A stretch of 64,000 nt of DNA from Amaricoccus macauensis (GCF_014201905.1 NZ_JACHFM010000007.1:1-64000), one strand, 5' to 3'. Shown: positions 1-9,191, numbered from the stretch's first letter. Made by a program: numbers and translations. Notes: generated by a model from the letters alone, not told the origin.

Positions 1-1581
1 GAGCCAGCCGTCGACGGTGTCGTTGCCGCCCTGGCCGCCGAGGATGTTCGTCCCCGAGGTGCCGAAGATCGTCTCGCCGCCCTGGCTGCCGCGGGCGTTC
101 TCGAAGCCCGTCACCTGCTCGGTGTTGCCACCCGTCACGGTGGTGACGCCGGTGTTGAGGTTGATCGAGACGATGCCGTTCGCGAAGGTGATGAGCGAAT
201 AGTCGATCCAGTCGTTGCCCGCGCCGCCGTCGTTCACGTCGAAGGTGACCAGGTCGTCGTCATAGACGAGATCGTTGCCGTCGCCGCCATAGACCGTGTC
301 GATGCCGGTGCCGCCGAACAGCGTGTCGTTGTCGGCCTCGCCGAAGAGGTAATCGTTCTCGGTGCCGCCCACGAGATAGTCGGCGCCGCTGTAGCCGTAG
401 AGGGTGTCATTGCCGCTCTCGCCGAAGAACCAGTCGTTGCCGCCGCCCGGGAAGTCGTCGATGACGTCGTTGCCGGCGCCGCCGTAGACCACGTCGTTGC
501 CGAGCCCGGGCCGGAGGATGTTGCCGAGCGCGTTGCCGTAGATCACGTCCGCCCCCGCGCCGGTGCTGGCGTTCTCGATCCAGGTGCCGCGGGCGATCGA
601 CATGTTGCCGCTGAGCCCGCCGACGTTCGAGTTGGTCTCCGGGTTGAGGTTGATCAGCTGGTTCGCCGAGAAGCCGGAGAAGTCGATGGTGTCGATGCCG
701 GCGGAGTCCATGATGGTGAAGGCGTTCTCGTCGGCGATCACCCCGAGGACCGAGAAGATCGTCGAGGAGATGTTGGTGTTGAAGCCCCAGATGGTGTTGC
801 CGGTGAAGGCGTTGAGGCCGTACTTGCCCCCGAGGGCGATCCAGTCGGCCACCATGGGCGAGATCAGGAAGGCGTAGCTCGCCGGGACGTAGGTGTTTTC
901 CGACTGGTCGAAGTACGACATGATCGTCGCCTGCCAGCTGTCGTTCAGGTAGTGGTTGGTGCCCGGACCCGCCTGGGTCGAGTCCGTGACGTAGGTGGCG
1001 CTGCCGTTGTAGTTGCCGGCATGGCCGAGGCCGAGGGCGTGGCCGATCTCGTGCAGGAACGTCTGGAAGACGTAGTCTCCCATGGCGTTCGAGCCGCCGT
1101 ACCAGTCGGCGGAGATGTTGATCGAGGCGCTGGTGATCGTCGTGCCGCTGTAGGAGAAGTTGGCGTAGGCCGAGCCCGCGACGTTGTCGTCGAGGGTGAA
1201 GTCGGCCGTGCCCGCCACCTGCACGAAGTCGATGCCGAGCACCGCCTCGTAGAGCGCGAAGGCCTGCTGGGCGATCACCGCGCGCGGCGCGGAGAGGCCG
1301 TTGGTGTTGTAGGTGAGCTGGCCGAACTGCGGCGCGGTGCCCGAGGAGCCGAGGTTCCACTTGTAGTCGGCACCGAAGTAGCCGCTGCGGATGTAGCTCG
1401 CGATCTGGTCGTTCGAGTAGACCGGCAGCGGCGCCTGGACGGTGATCGTCGTCCCGTCCCCGTCCGCGGGGGCGGTGGAGAGGTCGAGGGCCGCGCCGCC
1501 GACCCCGATCGGATCGGGCTCGGAGAGCGGGGCTGCGGGGGTCGTGTCGAAGGAATCATTATTGTCGAATAGCGTAGACAT
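1..1581 (-). CDS. Serralysin-like M10 zinc metalloprotease with RTX repeats (partial)
   Basis: Reading frame open from an ATG at 1581 to the window edge (527 codons visible, C-terminus missing). A GGAGG ribosome site lies about 7 bases upstream of the ATG. The zinc-binding motif HEIGHALGLGH is at about residues 177-187 and a Met-turn of the form IMSYFDQ follows near residue 214, together diagnostic of the M10B/serralysin metzincins. From about residue 330 come glycine/aspartate nonapeptides of the RTX calcium-binding type (GNDVVYGGAGND, GGDGND). There is no signal peptide, which fits export by a type I system using a C-terminal signal lost beyond the edge. Likely role: extracellular protein degradation. 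Same strand as the subtilisin-like RTX protease upstream of it, about 200 bases away. Confidence 0.9.
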   Translation of the reverse strand, partial: MSTLFDNNDSFDTTPAAPLSEPDPIGVGGAALDLSTAPADGDGTTITVQAPLPVYSNDQIASYIRSGYFGADYKWNLGSSGTAPQFGQLTYNTNGLSAPRAVIAQQAFALYEAVLGIDFVQVAGTADFTLDDNVAGSAYANFSYSGTTITSASINISADWYGGSNAMGDYVFQTFLHEIGHALGLGHAGNYNGSATYVTDSTQAGPGTNHYLNDSWQATIMSYFDQSENTYVPASYAFLISPMVADWIALGGKYGLNAFTGNTIWGFNTNISSTIFSVLGVIADENAFTIMDSAGIDTIDFSGFSANQLINLNPETNSNVGGLSGNMSIARGTWIENASTGAGADVIYGNALGNILRPGLGNDVVYGGAGNDVIDDFPGGGNDWFFGESGNDTLYGYSGADYLVGGTENDYLFGEADNDTLFGGTGIDTVYGGDGNDLVYDDDLVTFDVNDGGAGNDWIDYSLITFANGIVSINLNTGVTTVTGGNTEQVTGFENARGSQGGETIFGTSGTNILGGQGGNDTVDGWL

Positions 1582-1743
1582 ATCGAAGCCTCCGTACTGA
1601 ATCATGACATGGTCAGAACTCGACAGGCTGTACGTCTTGCCCGTTATTGCGGGCGTCTTCTTGAATAGGCTTCATGCACTGGAAGCAACTTGGGGGTATC
1701 CGCCGGGTGGAAATATCACCCGGGCGGGCCTTGGGGGTGGCGA

Positions 1744-1765
1744 GGGGCGCGCGTGCCGGCGCCCC
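1744..1765 (-). terminator. Weak GC-rich hairpin after the S8 protease gene
   Basis: GGGGCGC (1744-1750) pairs with GCGCCCC (1759-1765) around an 8-base loop. It lies about 20 bases past the stop of the minus-strand protease gene at 1786. No T-run follows, so a terminator role is only plausible. Confidence 0.3.
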
Positions 1766-1785
1766 CGGCCCTTGTCGGGCGGGCT

Positions 1786-4170
1786 TCAGAGGATGAAGTC
1801 CGCCGCTCCGTAGGCGGTGGCGCGAATGCCGCCGTCGTAGATGTCGATCCGGAAATCCGCGCCCGGGTCGTTGTCGATGTTGGCGAGGATGCTGGTGATG
1901 CCGCCGCGATCGACGCACCAGACGTGGCCCTTGCCCGTGCCGCCGAAGACGAAGGCCTGGTCACCGGCGGCGCTGATGTCCGCGTCGATCGCCGAGAGGT
2001 CGATCCGGTCGCCGGCCGCGGCCCCCGCGCCGTCGAACGCCGCGCCGCCGAGACTCGGGCGCAGCACGTCGAAGTGCCCCGCCTCGTTCGGCGACTCCGC
2101 GACGTTGCGGAAGACGAAGGTATCGCGGCCGCTGCCGCCCATCAGCACGTCGCGCCCGGCGCTGCCGAAGAGCGTGTCGTTGCCGTTGCCGCCGAGGAGC
2201 GTGTCGTCGCCGGTGCCGCCGGCGAGGGAATCCGCCCCGGTGCCGCCATCGAGCCGGTCGTTGCCGGCCGCGCCCATGAGCGTGTCGGCGCCGCGCATCC
2301 CGTGGAGGGCGTTGCCGCTGGCGTTGCCGGTGATGAGGTCGTTGCCGTCGCCGCCGACCGCGTGCTCGATGCCGGTGAGGCGGGTGACGACGCCGTCGAT
2401 CCGGCCCGCGACGCCGTTGAGATGGATCGTCACGTCCGAGGTCACCGCCGCGGCGTTCGCCGTGTCGGTGCCGCCGTTGGTGTCGGTGATCTTCATGGCC
2501 CTGCCCCGGACCTCGGAATACTCGTCGGTGAAGATGTAGCGGTCGGCCGGGTTGGCGGCGCCGAAGGTCTTCAGCACGATGTCGGAGACGCTGATCCGGT
2601 CGCCGGTGGAGGAGTCCGCCACCTTGACCGTCCAGGTGCCGGCGCCGCGCTCGCCGCGGAACGCCTGGCTCTCGAAGGTCCAGCTGCCGTTGTAGGAGGC
2701 CGAATCGAGCAGGTCGCCGTCGTAGAGCCGGCTGGTCGTGCCGTCGGGCGAGGTGACGAAGAGATCGAGATCCCCGACGAAGGCGGCGCTGATCTTCATC
2801 TGCACGGTGACGCGCTCGACGAGATCGTCCGCGTTGACGCTGCTCTTGAACACCAGGCCCTCGGGCTTGCCGTCGGGCACCTTCCGGGCACCGTCGAGCA
2901 CCTTCATCGTGCCCGACACCTCGTTGGCGCTGGTCGCCGCCGCGCGGCCACCGACGCTCCAGGTCTCGGCGAGACGCACCGCGGCGTGGGCATCGACGAG
3001 GCCGAAGCCGTAATCGTTGGAATAGTGCAGGCCGCCGCCGTTCCAGGTGCCGGCGCCGTTCAGGAGCCAGGCGGAATGCTCGGCCTCGGCCGAGGTGCCG
3101 GGCGCCGCGCCGACCTCCGAGCCCACGTGGCGGGCCGAGGAGGCGAGGATCGTCTGCACGTCGCGCCAGCCGAGCCGGGGCGCTGCCTGGTACATGAGCG
3201 CCACCACGCCCGCGACCATCGGCGCCGCCGCCGAGGTTCCGTCGAAGTGGCGGGTGAAGTCGGTCACGTCGTAACCGGGCTCGCCCACCCGGTCGGTGGT
3301 CACCACCTCGCCCGGGCTGCCGAAGGCCGAGACGAGGATTGCCGAGCCATAGCTCGAATAGAGGTCGATCGCGCCGGTGCGGTCGACCGCGCCGACCACC
3401 ACCTGGCGGGTGTCGTTGGTCCAGTCGTCGGCGTTGACGTCATAGACGTCTTCGCGGGCGTTGCCGGCCGCCTTGACGATGGTGGTGCCGAAGCCGTCGC
3501 GGCCGTCCGCGACCGCGTGGCCGATCGCCGTCTCGATGGCGCCGAAGCGCGCCGCCGCGTAGCCGGTGGCGAACTGGCTGTTGGGATCGTTGGAAATCGC
3601 CTGGCTGATGTTGATCACGTCGCCGCCGTTCGACGCGGCGCTGTCGATGGCGCTGGCGATCTCCTTCAGCCAGGTATCACTGATCGTCGGCGACGTGCGG
3701 TAACCGGTGATCTCGGCGTTGAAGGCGACACCGACCGTGCCGCTGCCGTTCTGCGCCGCGCCGATCAGTCCGGCGACCGCGGTGCCATGCGCCTCGGACG
3801 CCGACCCGAAGGAATCGTTCTTGCCGGTGACGAAGTCCCGGTCATGCTCGGTGTCGTAGTTCGGCGCCAGATCGGAATGCTTGTAGTCGATGCCGGTATC
3901 GACGACGAAGACCCGGGTGCCCTTGCCGGTGTAGCCCGTGCCCTCGGCCGGCTTCCAGGCCGTCGCGATGTCGAGGTCGTACTGGCCGGCCGCGGTGTTC
4001 TTCAGATGCCATTGCGCCGCGTAGAGCGGATCGCCGGGCGCTGCCGCATCGATGGCCCGGCTGGCATTCGGTCCGGCAGTGGGACCGGTGGCCGGAGAAG
4101 CGGATCCCGCCCCCTCTGCCGCCTGTTCCGTCGTCGTTCGGGACAAGGTCCCGCCATGGTCCCGGCGCAT
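1786..4170 (-). CDS. Subtilisin/kexin-like S8 protease with P domain and RTX repeats
   Basis: 794 aa from ATG at 4170. That ATG has a GGTGGGGGA ribosome site and lies 4 bases after the upstream stop; a GTG at 4185 would add 5 residues. The catalytic triad is visible as Asp in VVDTGID (D91), His in AHGTAVAGLIG (H128) and Ser in GTSAAAPMVAG (S313), with the oxyanion Asn in AAGN near 237. A proprotein-convertase P domain follows (about 425-540), then RTX nonapeptides (about 615-690). The C-terminal block ends in DFIL, like type I secretion substrates. No N-terminal signal peptide is seen. Probably an exported calcium-dependent protease. The gene follows a small membrane-anchored protein gene so closely that co-translation is likely. 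Confidence 0.9.
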   Translation of the reverse strand: MRRDHGGTLSRTTTEQAAEGAGSASPATGPTAGPNASRAIDAAAPGDPLYAAQWHLKNTAAGQYDLDIATAWKPAEGTGYTGKGTRVFVVDTGIDYKHSDLAPNYDTEHDRDFVTGKNDSFGSASEAHGTAVAGLIGAAQNGSGTVGVAFNAEITGYRTSPTISDTWLKEIASAIDSAASNGGDVINISQAISNDPNSQFATGYAAARFGAIETAIGHAVADGRDGFGTTIVKAAGNAREDVYDVNADDWTNDTRQVVVGAVDRTGAIDLYSSYGSAILVSAFGSPGEVVTTDRVGEPGYDVTDFTRHFDGTSAAAPMVAGVVALMYQAAPRLGWRDVQTILASSARHVGSEVGAAPGTSAEAEHSAWLLNGAGTWNGGGLHYSNDYGFGLVDAHAAVRLAETWSVGGRAAATSANEVSGTMKVLDGARKVPDGKPEGLVFKSSVNADDLVERVTVQMKISAAFVGDLDLFVTSPDGTTSRLYDGDLLDSASYNGSWTFESQAFRGERGAGTWTVKVADSSTGDRISVSDIVLKTFGAANPADRYIFTDEYSEVRGRAMKITDTNGGTDTANAAAVTSDVTIHLNGVAGRIDGVVTRLTGIEHAVGGDGNDLITGNASGNALHGMRGADTLMGAAGNDRLDGGTGADSLAGGTGDDTLLGGNGNDTLFGSAGRDVLMGGSGRDTFVFRNVAESPNEAGHFDVLRPSLGGAAFDGAGAAAGDRIDLSAIDADISAAGDQAFVFGGTGKGHVWCVDRGGITSILANIDNDPGADFRIDIYDGGIRATAYGAADFIL

Positions 4171-4174
4171 GGTT

Positions 4175-4678
4175 TTATCCCCCACCGGGCGCGCCGTTAC
4201 TCGGGGCGCCCTCTACCAGTTCATCCACTACCAGCACGACGCCACGACATGTCGTCGTGACTGCAAGCGTGCCCCTCACCGTCACCCGGTCGCCGGGAGC
4301 AATCCGCGGCGGCAGGTAGGACACCGGGTGCAGGACCCCGGCGTCGTCCCGGAGCTGCGGGCAATCGACCGCGCCGCCCCGGCTCGCACGGACCCCGGTC
4401 AGGACCACGGTCCCGGTTCCGGCATCCCCGGAGTTGCCTCCGGACCTCTCGGCGCCTCTCCCCTCCGGCGGGCTCAGCGGCTGTGCCGCAGCCGGAAGAT
4501 CCGGCGAGTCACCCCGCGAAAACCCTGACGAAATCCCCGGGCTGGCAAAGGCCGTGCCCACACCGAAAGCAATCACGCCGAGTATGATGCCAGGAGGGAT
4601 GCGCGGCGCCGACCCTCCTCCTGCCGGATCCCGCATGGGCGGGACAATGTCGGGATCTGCCACCGTCGTCCAGCCCAT
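4175..4678 (-). CDS. Small membrane-anchored protein, unknown function
   Basis: 167 aa, not recognised as a named family. One hydrophobic segment (IILGVIAFGVGTAFA, about residues 30-45) is followed by a Pro/Gly-rich linker. A compact beta-rich C-terminal part (about 90-160) contains VDCPQLRDD and PGDRVTVRGTL and could be an OB-like fold; that is inference. Two Cys residues in this part (DCPQ and TTCRG) may form a disulfide outside the membrane. Its TAA stop is 4 bases before the protease start at 4170, so the two genes are probably one transcript. Coding is supported by this junction and by the domain-like layout, not by recognised homology. Confidence 0.6.
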   Translation of the reverse strand: MGWTTVADPDIVPPMRDPAGGGSAPRIPPGIILGVIAFGVGTAFASPGISSGFSRGDSPDLPAAAQPLSPPEGRGAERSGGNSGDAGTGTVVLTGVRASRGGAVDCPQLRDDAGVLHPVSYLPPRIAPGDRVTVRGTLAVTTTCRGVVLVVDELVEGAPSNGAPGGG

Positions 4679-4894
4679 CCCCGATCACGGCGTCTTTACG
4701 CCGGATCCCGCCGGTGAAGGCTCGCCGCAGGCGCTTCCCGCCCGAAGTCACTACCCGAAAGAGCCGCCGTAATTTGCGGCCGATCACGACAATATCATGA
4801 AATTCCGCGAATCAGCATCCGGAATCGCTTCGCCGGTCCGGCTCCCCGGAGGGAGTCGGAACCGGACAAAACGCCGCAGACGCGCGGTCCTGCC

Positions 4895-6493
4895 TCAGAC
4901 GTAGTCGAGGTGGAACGAGACGAGGGAGAAGTCCGGCTCGCCGTTCGGATGGGCCCCGGAGGTCACCCAGTCGATAGCTTCGAGCTTGGCGTAGTGCGCG
5001 TCATTGCCAAGATCGAGGCTGTAGTTGCCGTTCTTCGTGTAGGTCCGGGTGTCGAGGACGTCGCCGTCGCTGTCATAGACCGTGAGCTTCGCCGCCTCGC
5101 TGGCGCCGTTGCGCACGGCGAGCCCGGCGAGCTTGAAGGTCATCACGTCGGCCTCGGCACCGAAGTCGAAGCCGAGCGCCTCGCTCTTCGCGCCCTGGTG
5201 GTCGACGGTGTTGGCGTCGCTGACCGCCGCCACGCCGATCTTGCCGCCCTCGCGGCCGATCGCCGCCGCCTTGCCGTCGAGATCGAGGGCATAGAGGCTG
5301 GCGACGCCCTGCTTCAGGGGAGTGCCGCTGGTGGTGAAGGGCGCGCTGCCCGTGCCCGGCTGGGTCGGGGTCTCGGGCTGCGACGGAGTTTCCGGCTGCG
5401 ACGGGGTCTCGGGCTGCGTCACCGGCGGGGTCGTCGGGGAGCTGGTACCGCCGGGCTTCTTGCCGCTGAGCAGATCCGCGATCTTCTGGGCGTTGAACTC
5501 GTTGTAGAGATCGCGGAGCCGGCCCCCGCCGTCGGTCTTGATGCGGTGTGCCCAGAGATCGCCCGAGGGCAGGCTCTCGTTGCCGCGCATCTGGGTGCCC
5601 CAGGCCGCCTGCAGGTCGCCGAGGTCGGCGGCGAAGGCGTGGCTGCCCGCGTCCGAGGCGTCGAGGGTCGACCGGAAGGTGGCGTTCGACAGGGCGCCGA
5701 ACGACTTCGAGCCGATCGCCACGTCGAGGGCCTTGTCGAAGTTCGCCCCGAACGCCGAGCCGTCGATCCCGGCCTTGTTGACGATGGCGTGCTTCAGATC
5801 CGGCCCCTTGGTGCCGTTCGTGTACTTCGCCATGTTCTGGTTCGAGATCGCGATGGTGAAGTCACGGGTGATCTCGCGGGCCTCGGCCTCGTAGTTGTTC
5901 TCCCAGTTCGACCGGCCATGCTGGATGACGGCGAAATGCGAGGTGAGCGCGTCGTGGCTGTAGCCCAGGTTCTCCAGGTAGGCGATCGCCTCGGCCGGCA
6001 CGTTGGCGCCGCCGCCGGCGGAGTAGACCACCGCCGCGTTGCCCTTGTTGATCGCCGAGATGATGTCGCTCGCCAGCGACTGGGCGGCCCAGGTGATCTG
6101 CGACTTCGAGGTGGCGTCGAAATTCCAGGCGCGCTTGCCGCCGTTGTCGGAGGCGAGCAGGTCGAACTGCTTCCAGCCGCCGAGGTCGTTCAGCGCCGCC
6201 TTGCCGTATTCCTTGTAGAAGGCATAGTTGCCCGCCGCCTGCTTGTTGCCCGAGACGCTGCTGTAGCGGGCATCGGTGCCATAGGACGCGGGCGCCTTGC
6301 CGCCGGGGTTCAGCGTATAATACTGCCCACCGTCCTTGGTGTCGCCAAAGACATAGCCGCCGAGCGAGACCCGGCCATTGGAAGACGCGATGGCCTTGAT
6401 CTGGGCGCCGCCTATGAGCGTCGCGAGGTTGTCGTCGGGATCCCTGTAACCGTCGGCACTGAACCAGACCTTTACTTGGGTTGAACCATCCAT
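4895..6493 (-). CDS. Secreted-type protein with nucleoside-hydrolase-like N-terminus
   Basis: 532 aa from ATG at 6493, with GGAG about 8 bases upstream. The N-terminus VWFSADGYRDPDDNLATL resembles the Asp-cluster metal site of nucleoside-hydrolase-like proteins (DUF1593 type); this is a resemblance only. Residues up to about 340 form one globular region. A Pro/Thr linker of repeated QPETPS units follows (about 350-375). A C-terminal beta-rich domain (about 380-532) ends in SFHLDYV. There is no signal peptide. The domain-linker-domain layout and lack of N-terminal signal match the other putative surface proteins here (59342-62068). It may act on polysaccharide or bind it; the reaction is unknown. 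Confidence 0.8.
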   Translation of the reverse strand: MDGSTQVKVWFSADGYRDPDDNLATLIGGAQIKAIASSNGRVSLGGYVFGDTKDGGQYYTLNPGGKAPASYGTDARYSSVSGNKQAAGNYAFYKEYGKAALNDLGGWKQFDLLASDNGGKRAWNFDATSKSQITWAAQSLASDIISAINKGNAAVVYSAGGGANVPAEAIAYLENLGYSHDALTSHFAVIQHGRSNWENNYEAEAREITRDFTIAISNQNMAKYTNGTKGPDLKHAIVNKAGIDGSAFGANFDKALDVAIGSKSFGALSNATFRSTLDASDAGSHAFAADLGDLQAAWGTQMRGNESLPSGDLWAHRIKTDGGGRLRDLYNEFNAQKIADLLSGKKPGGTSSPTTPPVTQPETPSQPETPSQPETPTQPGTGSAPFTTSGTPLKQGVASLYALDLDGKAAAIGREGGKIGVAAVSDANTVDHQGAKSEALGFDFGAEADVMTFKLAGLAVRNGASEAAKLTVYDSDGDVLDTRTYTKNGNYSLDLGNDAHYAKLEAIDWVTSGAHPNGEPDFSLVSFHLDYV

Positions 6494-7104
6494 AATGTGC
6501 TCCGTTACAGGCGCAAATGGCCCAATCTCGGTTCAAGATCATCACGACCTTGAAGCCGACACCGAGGGCCAGACGAGGGGTTGTTTCACGTAACTTGTGG
6601 TCGGGATCCCTGGCTGGATCTACCCGAAATTCTGCGGTGACATCACATCGGCATGAATCTGCCGATACTGAGTGCAATCACGGCGTTATATCAATATATT
6701 AGTAATCTTATTCATAAATATTCCATTAATCTATGTTGATTTACTGTGAACTTGTCGGAAGGGCCAGAGTGGCCTTCTGTATTTCCCGTAGAACGTCCTG
6801 TAGGACAATTCCACGGGAATGGAAGATTTTTTTCCAGCCATTCCGGGGCCAGCCATTCCGGGCATTGTATTATGCAGGCGCCCGTGGGATGGGAAAGGCC
6901 CCGGGCCGGCCGGGCAGGCTGCAGACATGCGCCTCTCGTTACTTGCCGGCGGATCCGGGCGGAGGGTTCCTGCGCGACCGGTCACTTCCGGGGGATGTTC
7001 CCCCCGGCTTCCTCGCCGGTTCTGGTGTGAGACTCCCTCCCGATTGTCCCTCGGGGTGGCCGATGGCTTTCCCGGATAACGAGTAAGAGAGGAGATTGAC
7101 GAGG
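6494..7104. promoter_or_regulatory. 611-base divergent intergenic region with AT-rich core and repeats
   Basis: Separates the minus-strand gene at 4895-6493 from rfbF. Bases about 6675-6750 are AT-rich and likely hold promoters for one or both sides. A nested palindrome lies at 6783-6819: TTCCCGT/ACGGGAA outside and GTCCT/AGGAC inside (6795-6806). A 15-base unit starting CCAGCCATTCCGGG is repeated directly at 6834-6848 and 6849-6863. No gene was seen in it. Confidence 0.5.
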
Positions 7105-7911
7105 ATGAAGGTCGTCATTCTGGCCGGCGGGTTCGGAACCCGGATCAGCGAAGAATCCGTCACGATCCCGAAGCCGCTCGTCGAGATCGGCAACATGCCG
7201 ATTCTCTGGCACATCATGAAGATCTATGCCCACCACGGCCTCACGGACTTCGTGATCTGCTGTGGCTACAAGGGCAATCTCATCAAGGACTATTTCCTCA
7301 ACTTCTCGCACCGCAACGCCGATTTCACCATCGATCTCGGCAGCCGCGACATCGAGGTCCACCGCCGCGGCGGCGAGGACTGGAAGGTGACGCTGGTCGA
7401 CACCGGCCTCGACACCATGACCGGCGGCCGGCTCCGCCGGGTGCGCGACTACGTGGGCGACGAGACCTTCTGCCTCACCTACGGCGACGGGGTGAGCGAC
7501 ATCGACGTGAAGGACACGATCGCCTTCCACCGCGCCCAGGGCACCCTCGCGACGGTGACCGCGGTGCAGCAGCCCGGCCGCTTCGGCGCGCTCGACCTCT
7601 CGCCCGACCGCACGAGGGTGAACGGCTTCCGCGAGAAGAGCATGTCCGACGGGCATCTCATCAACGGCGGGTTCCTGGTGCTCGAGCCGCAGGTCTTCGA
7701 CTTCATCGAGGGCGACGACACCGTCTTCGAGCAGGAGCCGCTGCACGCGCTCACCGCCCGCGGCCAGCTTGCGGTCTATCACCACAAGGGCTACTGGCAG
7801 AACATGGACACGCTCAGGGACAAGCACGTGCTGCAGGGTCTCTGGGAAAGCGGCAAGGCGCCGTGGCGGATCTGGGATCGCCCGTCGCCGAAGATCGCTG
7901 CAATTGGTTGA
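7105..7911 (+). CDS. rfbF: Glucose-1-phosphate cytidylyltransferase
   Basis: 268 aa. The ATG at 7105 is preferred over the in-frame TTG at 7096 because GAGAGGAG (7087-7094) is correctly spaced only for the ATG. It catalyses CTP plus glucose-1-phosphate to CDP-glucose, the entry step to CDP-linked deoxy and branched sugars. The nucleotidyltransferase signature VVILAGGFGTRI is at residues 3-14, followed by IPKPLVEIG. LTYGDGVSDID near residue 130 carries the metal-binding Asp, and KGYWQNMDTLRD near the C-terminus is typical of RfbF. Length is normal for the family. First gene of a plus-strand operon, 24 bases before an SDR epimerase. No CDP-glucose 4,6-dehydratase of the classic RfbG type is visible. 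Confidence 0.93.
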   Translation: MKVVILAGGFGTRISEESVTIPKPLVEIGNMPILWHIMKIYAHHGLTDFVICCGYKGNLIKDYFLNFSHRNADFTIDLGSRDIEVHRRGGEDWKVTLVDTGLDTMTGGRLRRVRDYVGDETFCLTYGDGVSDIDVKDTIAFHRAQGTLATVTAVQQPGRFGALDLSPDRTRVNGFREKSMSDGHLINGGFLVLEPQVFDFIEGDDTVFEQEPLHALTARGQLAVYHHKGYWQNMDTLRDKHVLQGLWESGKAPWRIWDRPSPKIAAIG

Positions 7912-7935
7912 GTAACAGGTAGAAGGCTCCCTGAC

Positions 7936-8973
7936 ATGCGCGTGCTTCTGACCGGAGCCGACGGCTATATCGGTGCGATCATGGGCCCGAAGCTCATCGA
8001 GGCCGGCCACGACGTCGTGGGCCTCGATACCGGCTTCTATCGCCGCGGCTGGCTCTTCGATGACCACCGGACCCATCCGAAGGTGGTCTCGAAAGACCTC
8101 CGTTCGGTGACGGCGGACGATCTCGCGGGCTTTGACGCGGTCGTCCACCTCTCGGAGCTCTCGAACGATCCGATCGGCGAGAACGACCCCGGGCTCACCA
8201 TGGAGATCAACCACGAGGGCTCGGTCGGCCTTGCCCGAAAGGCGAAGGAGGCCGGCGTCAAGCGGTTCGTCTACGCCTCGTCGTGCTCCACCTACGGCGC
8301 CGGCAGCGACGAGATGCGTACCGAGACCTCGGAGCTCGCGCCGCAGACCGCCTATGCCCGCTGCAAGATCCTCGTGGAGGAGGCCGTGCGGCCGATGGCC
8401 TCGCCCGGCTTCACCCCGGTCTTCATGCGCAACGCCACCGCCTATGGCGCGAGCCCGCGGCAGCGCTTCGACATCGTCCTCAACAACCTCTGCGGCTTCG
8501 CCCACACGCTGGGTGAAATCCGCATGACGAGCGACGGCTCGCCCTGGCGGCCGATCGTGCACATCGAGGACATCTGCGAGGCGATGCTCTGCGCGCTCAG
8601 CGCCGACCGCGAGGCGATCTCGGGCGAGAGCTTCAACGTCGGCGCGGATTCCGAGAACTACCGGGTGCGCGAGATCGCCGAGATCGTGGCGAAGACCTTC
8701 CCCGGCTGCCAGCTCACCATCGGCGACTCGGGCGGCGACACCCGCAGCTACCGGGTCTCCTTCGCGAAGATCCGCGAGCGGATGCCGCACTTCCGGACCT
8801 CCTGGACCGCCGAGCGCGGCGCGAGGCAGCTGAAGGCGGTCTTCGAGCGCATCGGGCTCGACCGCGAGATGTTCGAGGCCGCGCCCTTCACGCGGCTGAA
8901 GGAGATCAAGCACCTGCGCAACACCGGCCAGGTGGACGAGCGGCTGCACTGGAACGCCACCGAGGCGGTCTGA
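7936..8973 (+). CDS. NAD-dependent nucleotide-sugar epimerase/dehydratase (extended SDR)
   Basis: 345 aa. The N-terminal Rossmann motif GADGYIGA (residues 7-14) and the catalytic pair YxxxK in YARCK (about 137-141), with Ser in ASSCSTYGAG, mark an extended short-chain dehydrogenase. It acts on a nucleotide sugar, by context the CDP-glucose made by the preceding rfbF product or a derivative. The exact reaction (epimerisation, 4,6-dehydration or reduction) cannot be fixed from motifs. GAAGG precedes the start. Expected to be cytosolic. The next gene follows after 218 bases that contain a small hairpin. Confidence 0.85.
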   Translation: MRVLLTGADGYIGAIMGPKLIEAGHDVVGLDTGFYRRGWLFDDHRTHPKVVSKDLRSVTADDLAGFDAVVHLSELSNDPIGENDPGLTMEINHEGSVGLARKAKEAGVKRFVYASSCSTYGAGSDEMRTETSELAPQTAYARCKILVEEAVRPMASPGFTPVFMRNATAYGASPRQRFDIVLNNLCGFAHTLGEIRMTSDGSPWRPIVHIEDICEAMLCALSADREAISGESFNVGADSENYRVREIAEIVAKTFPGCQLTIGDSGGDTRSYRVSFAKIRERMPHFRTSWTAERGARQLKAVFERIGLDREMFEAAPFTRLKEIKHLRNTGQVDERLHWNATEAV

Positions 8974-8983
8974 ACGAGTCCGG

Positions 8984-9006
8984 CGCGCGTGTCCGTTGCA
9001 CGCGCG
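8984..9006 (+). terminator. Hairpin between SDR and GMC genes (attenuator-like)
   Basis: CGCGCGTG (8984-8991) pairs with CACGCGCG (8999-9006) around a 7-base loop, 10 bases past the SDR stop. No strong T-run follows, so it may slow rather than stop transcription or protect the upstream mRNA end. Confidence 0.35.
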
Positions 9007-9191
9007 CGCCGCGCCCCCCTTCTCCCGTGCCGAGTATCCGGGGTCTGAACCGAATATCCCGTGCCTGCACGCCCCGGCGGATCCGGCCGGTCATGTCCTG
9101 ACGAGTGCCAAGCGAGGTTCCATGCCAGTTTCCGCCCGCCGCCCTTCCCCGCGGTTCGCTTCGGGGTCCGCTCCGGCAGGGGAGATGCGCC

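Noticed and set aside
1690-4260. A plus-strand open frame of 856 codons
   Set aside because: It is antisense to the S8 protease, which has a full catalytic triad, P domain and RTX repeats.
6733-7086. Several short overlapping plus-strand frames in the rfbF upstream region
   Set aside because: They have no ribosome sites, no family features and biased composition. The region reads as a promoter area.
6982-8949. A minus-strand open frame of 655 codons
   Set aside because: It is antisense to rfbF and the SDR epimerase, both of which have clear family motifs.
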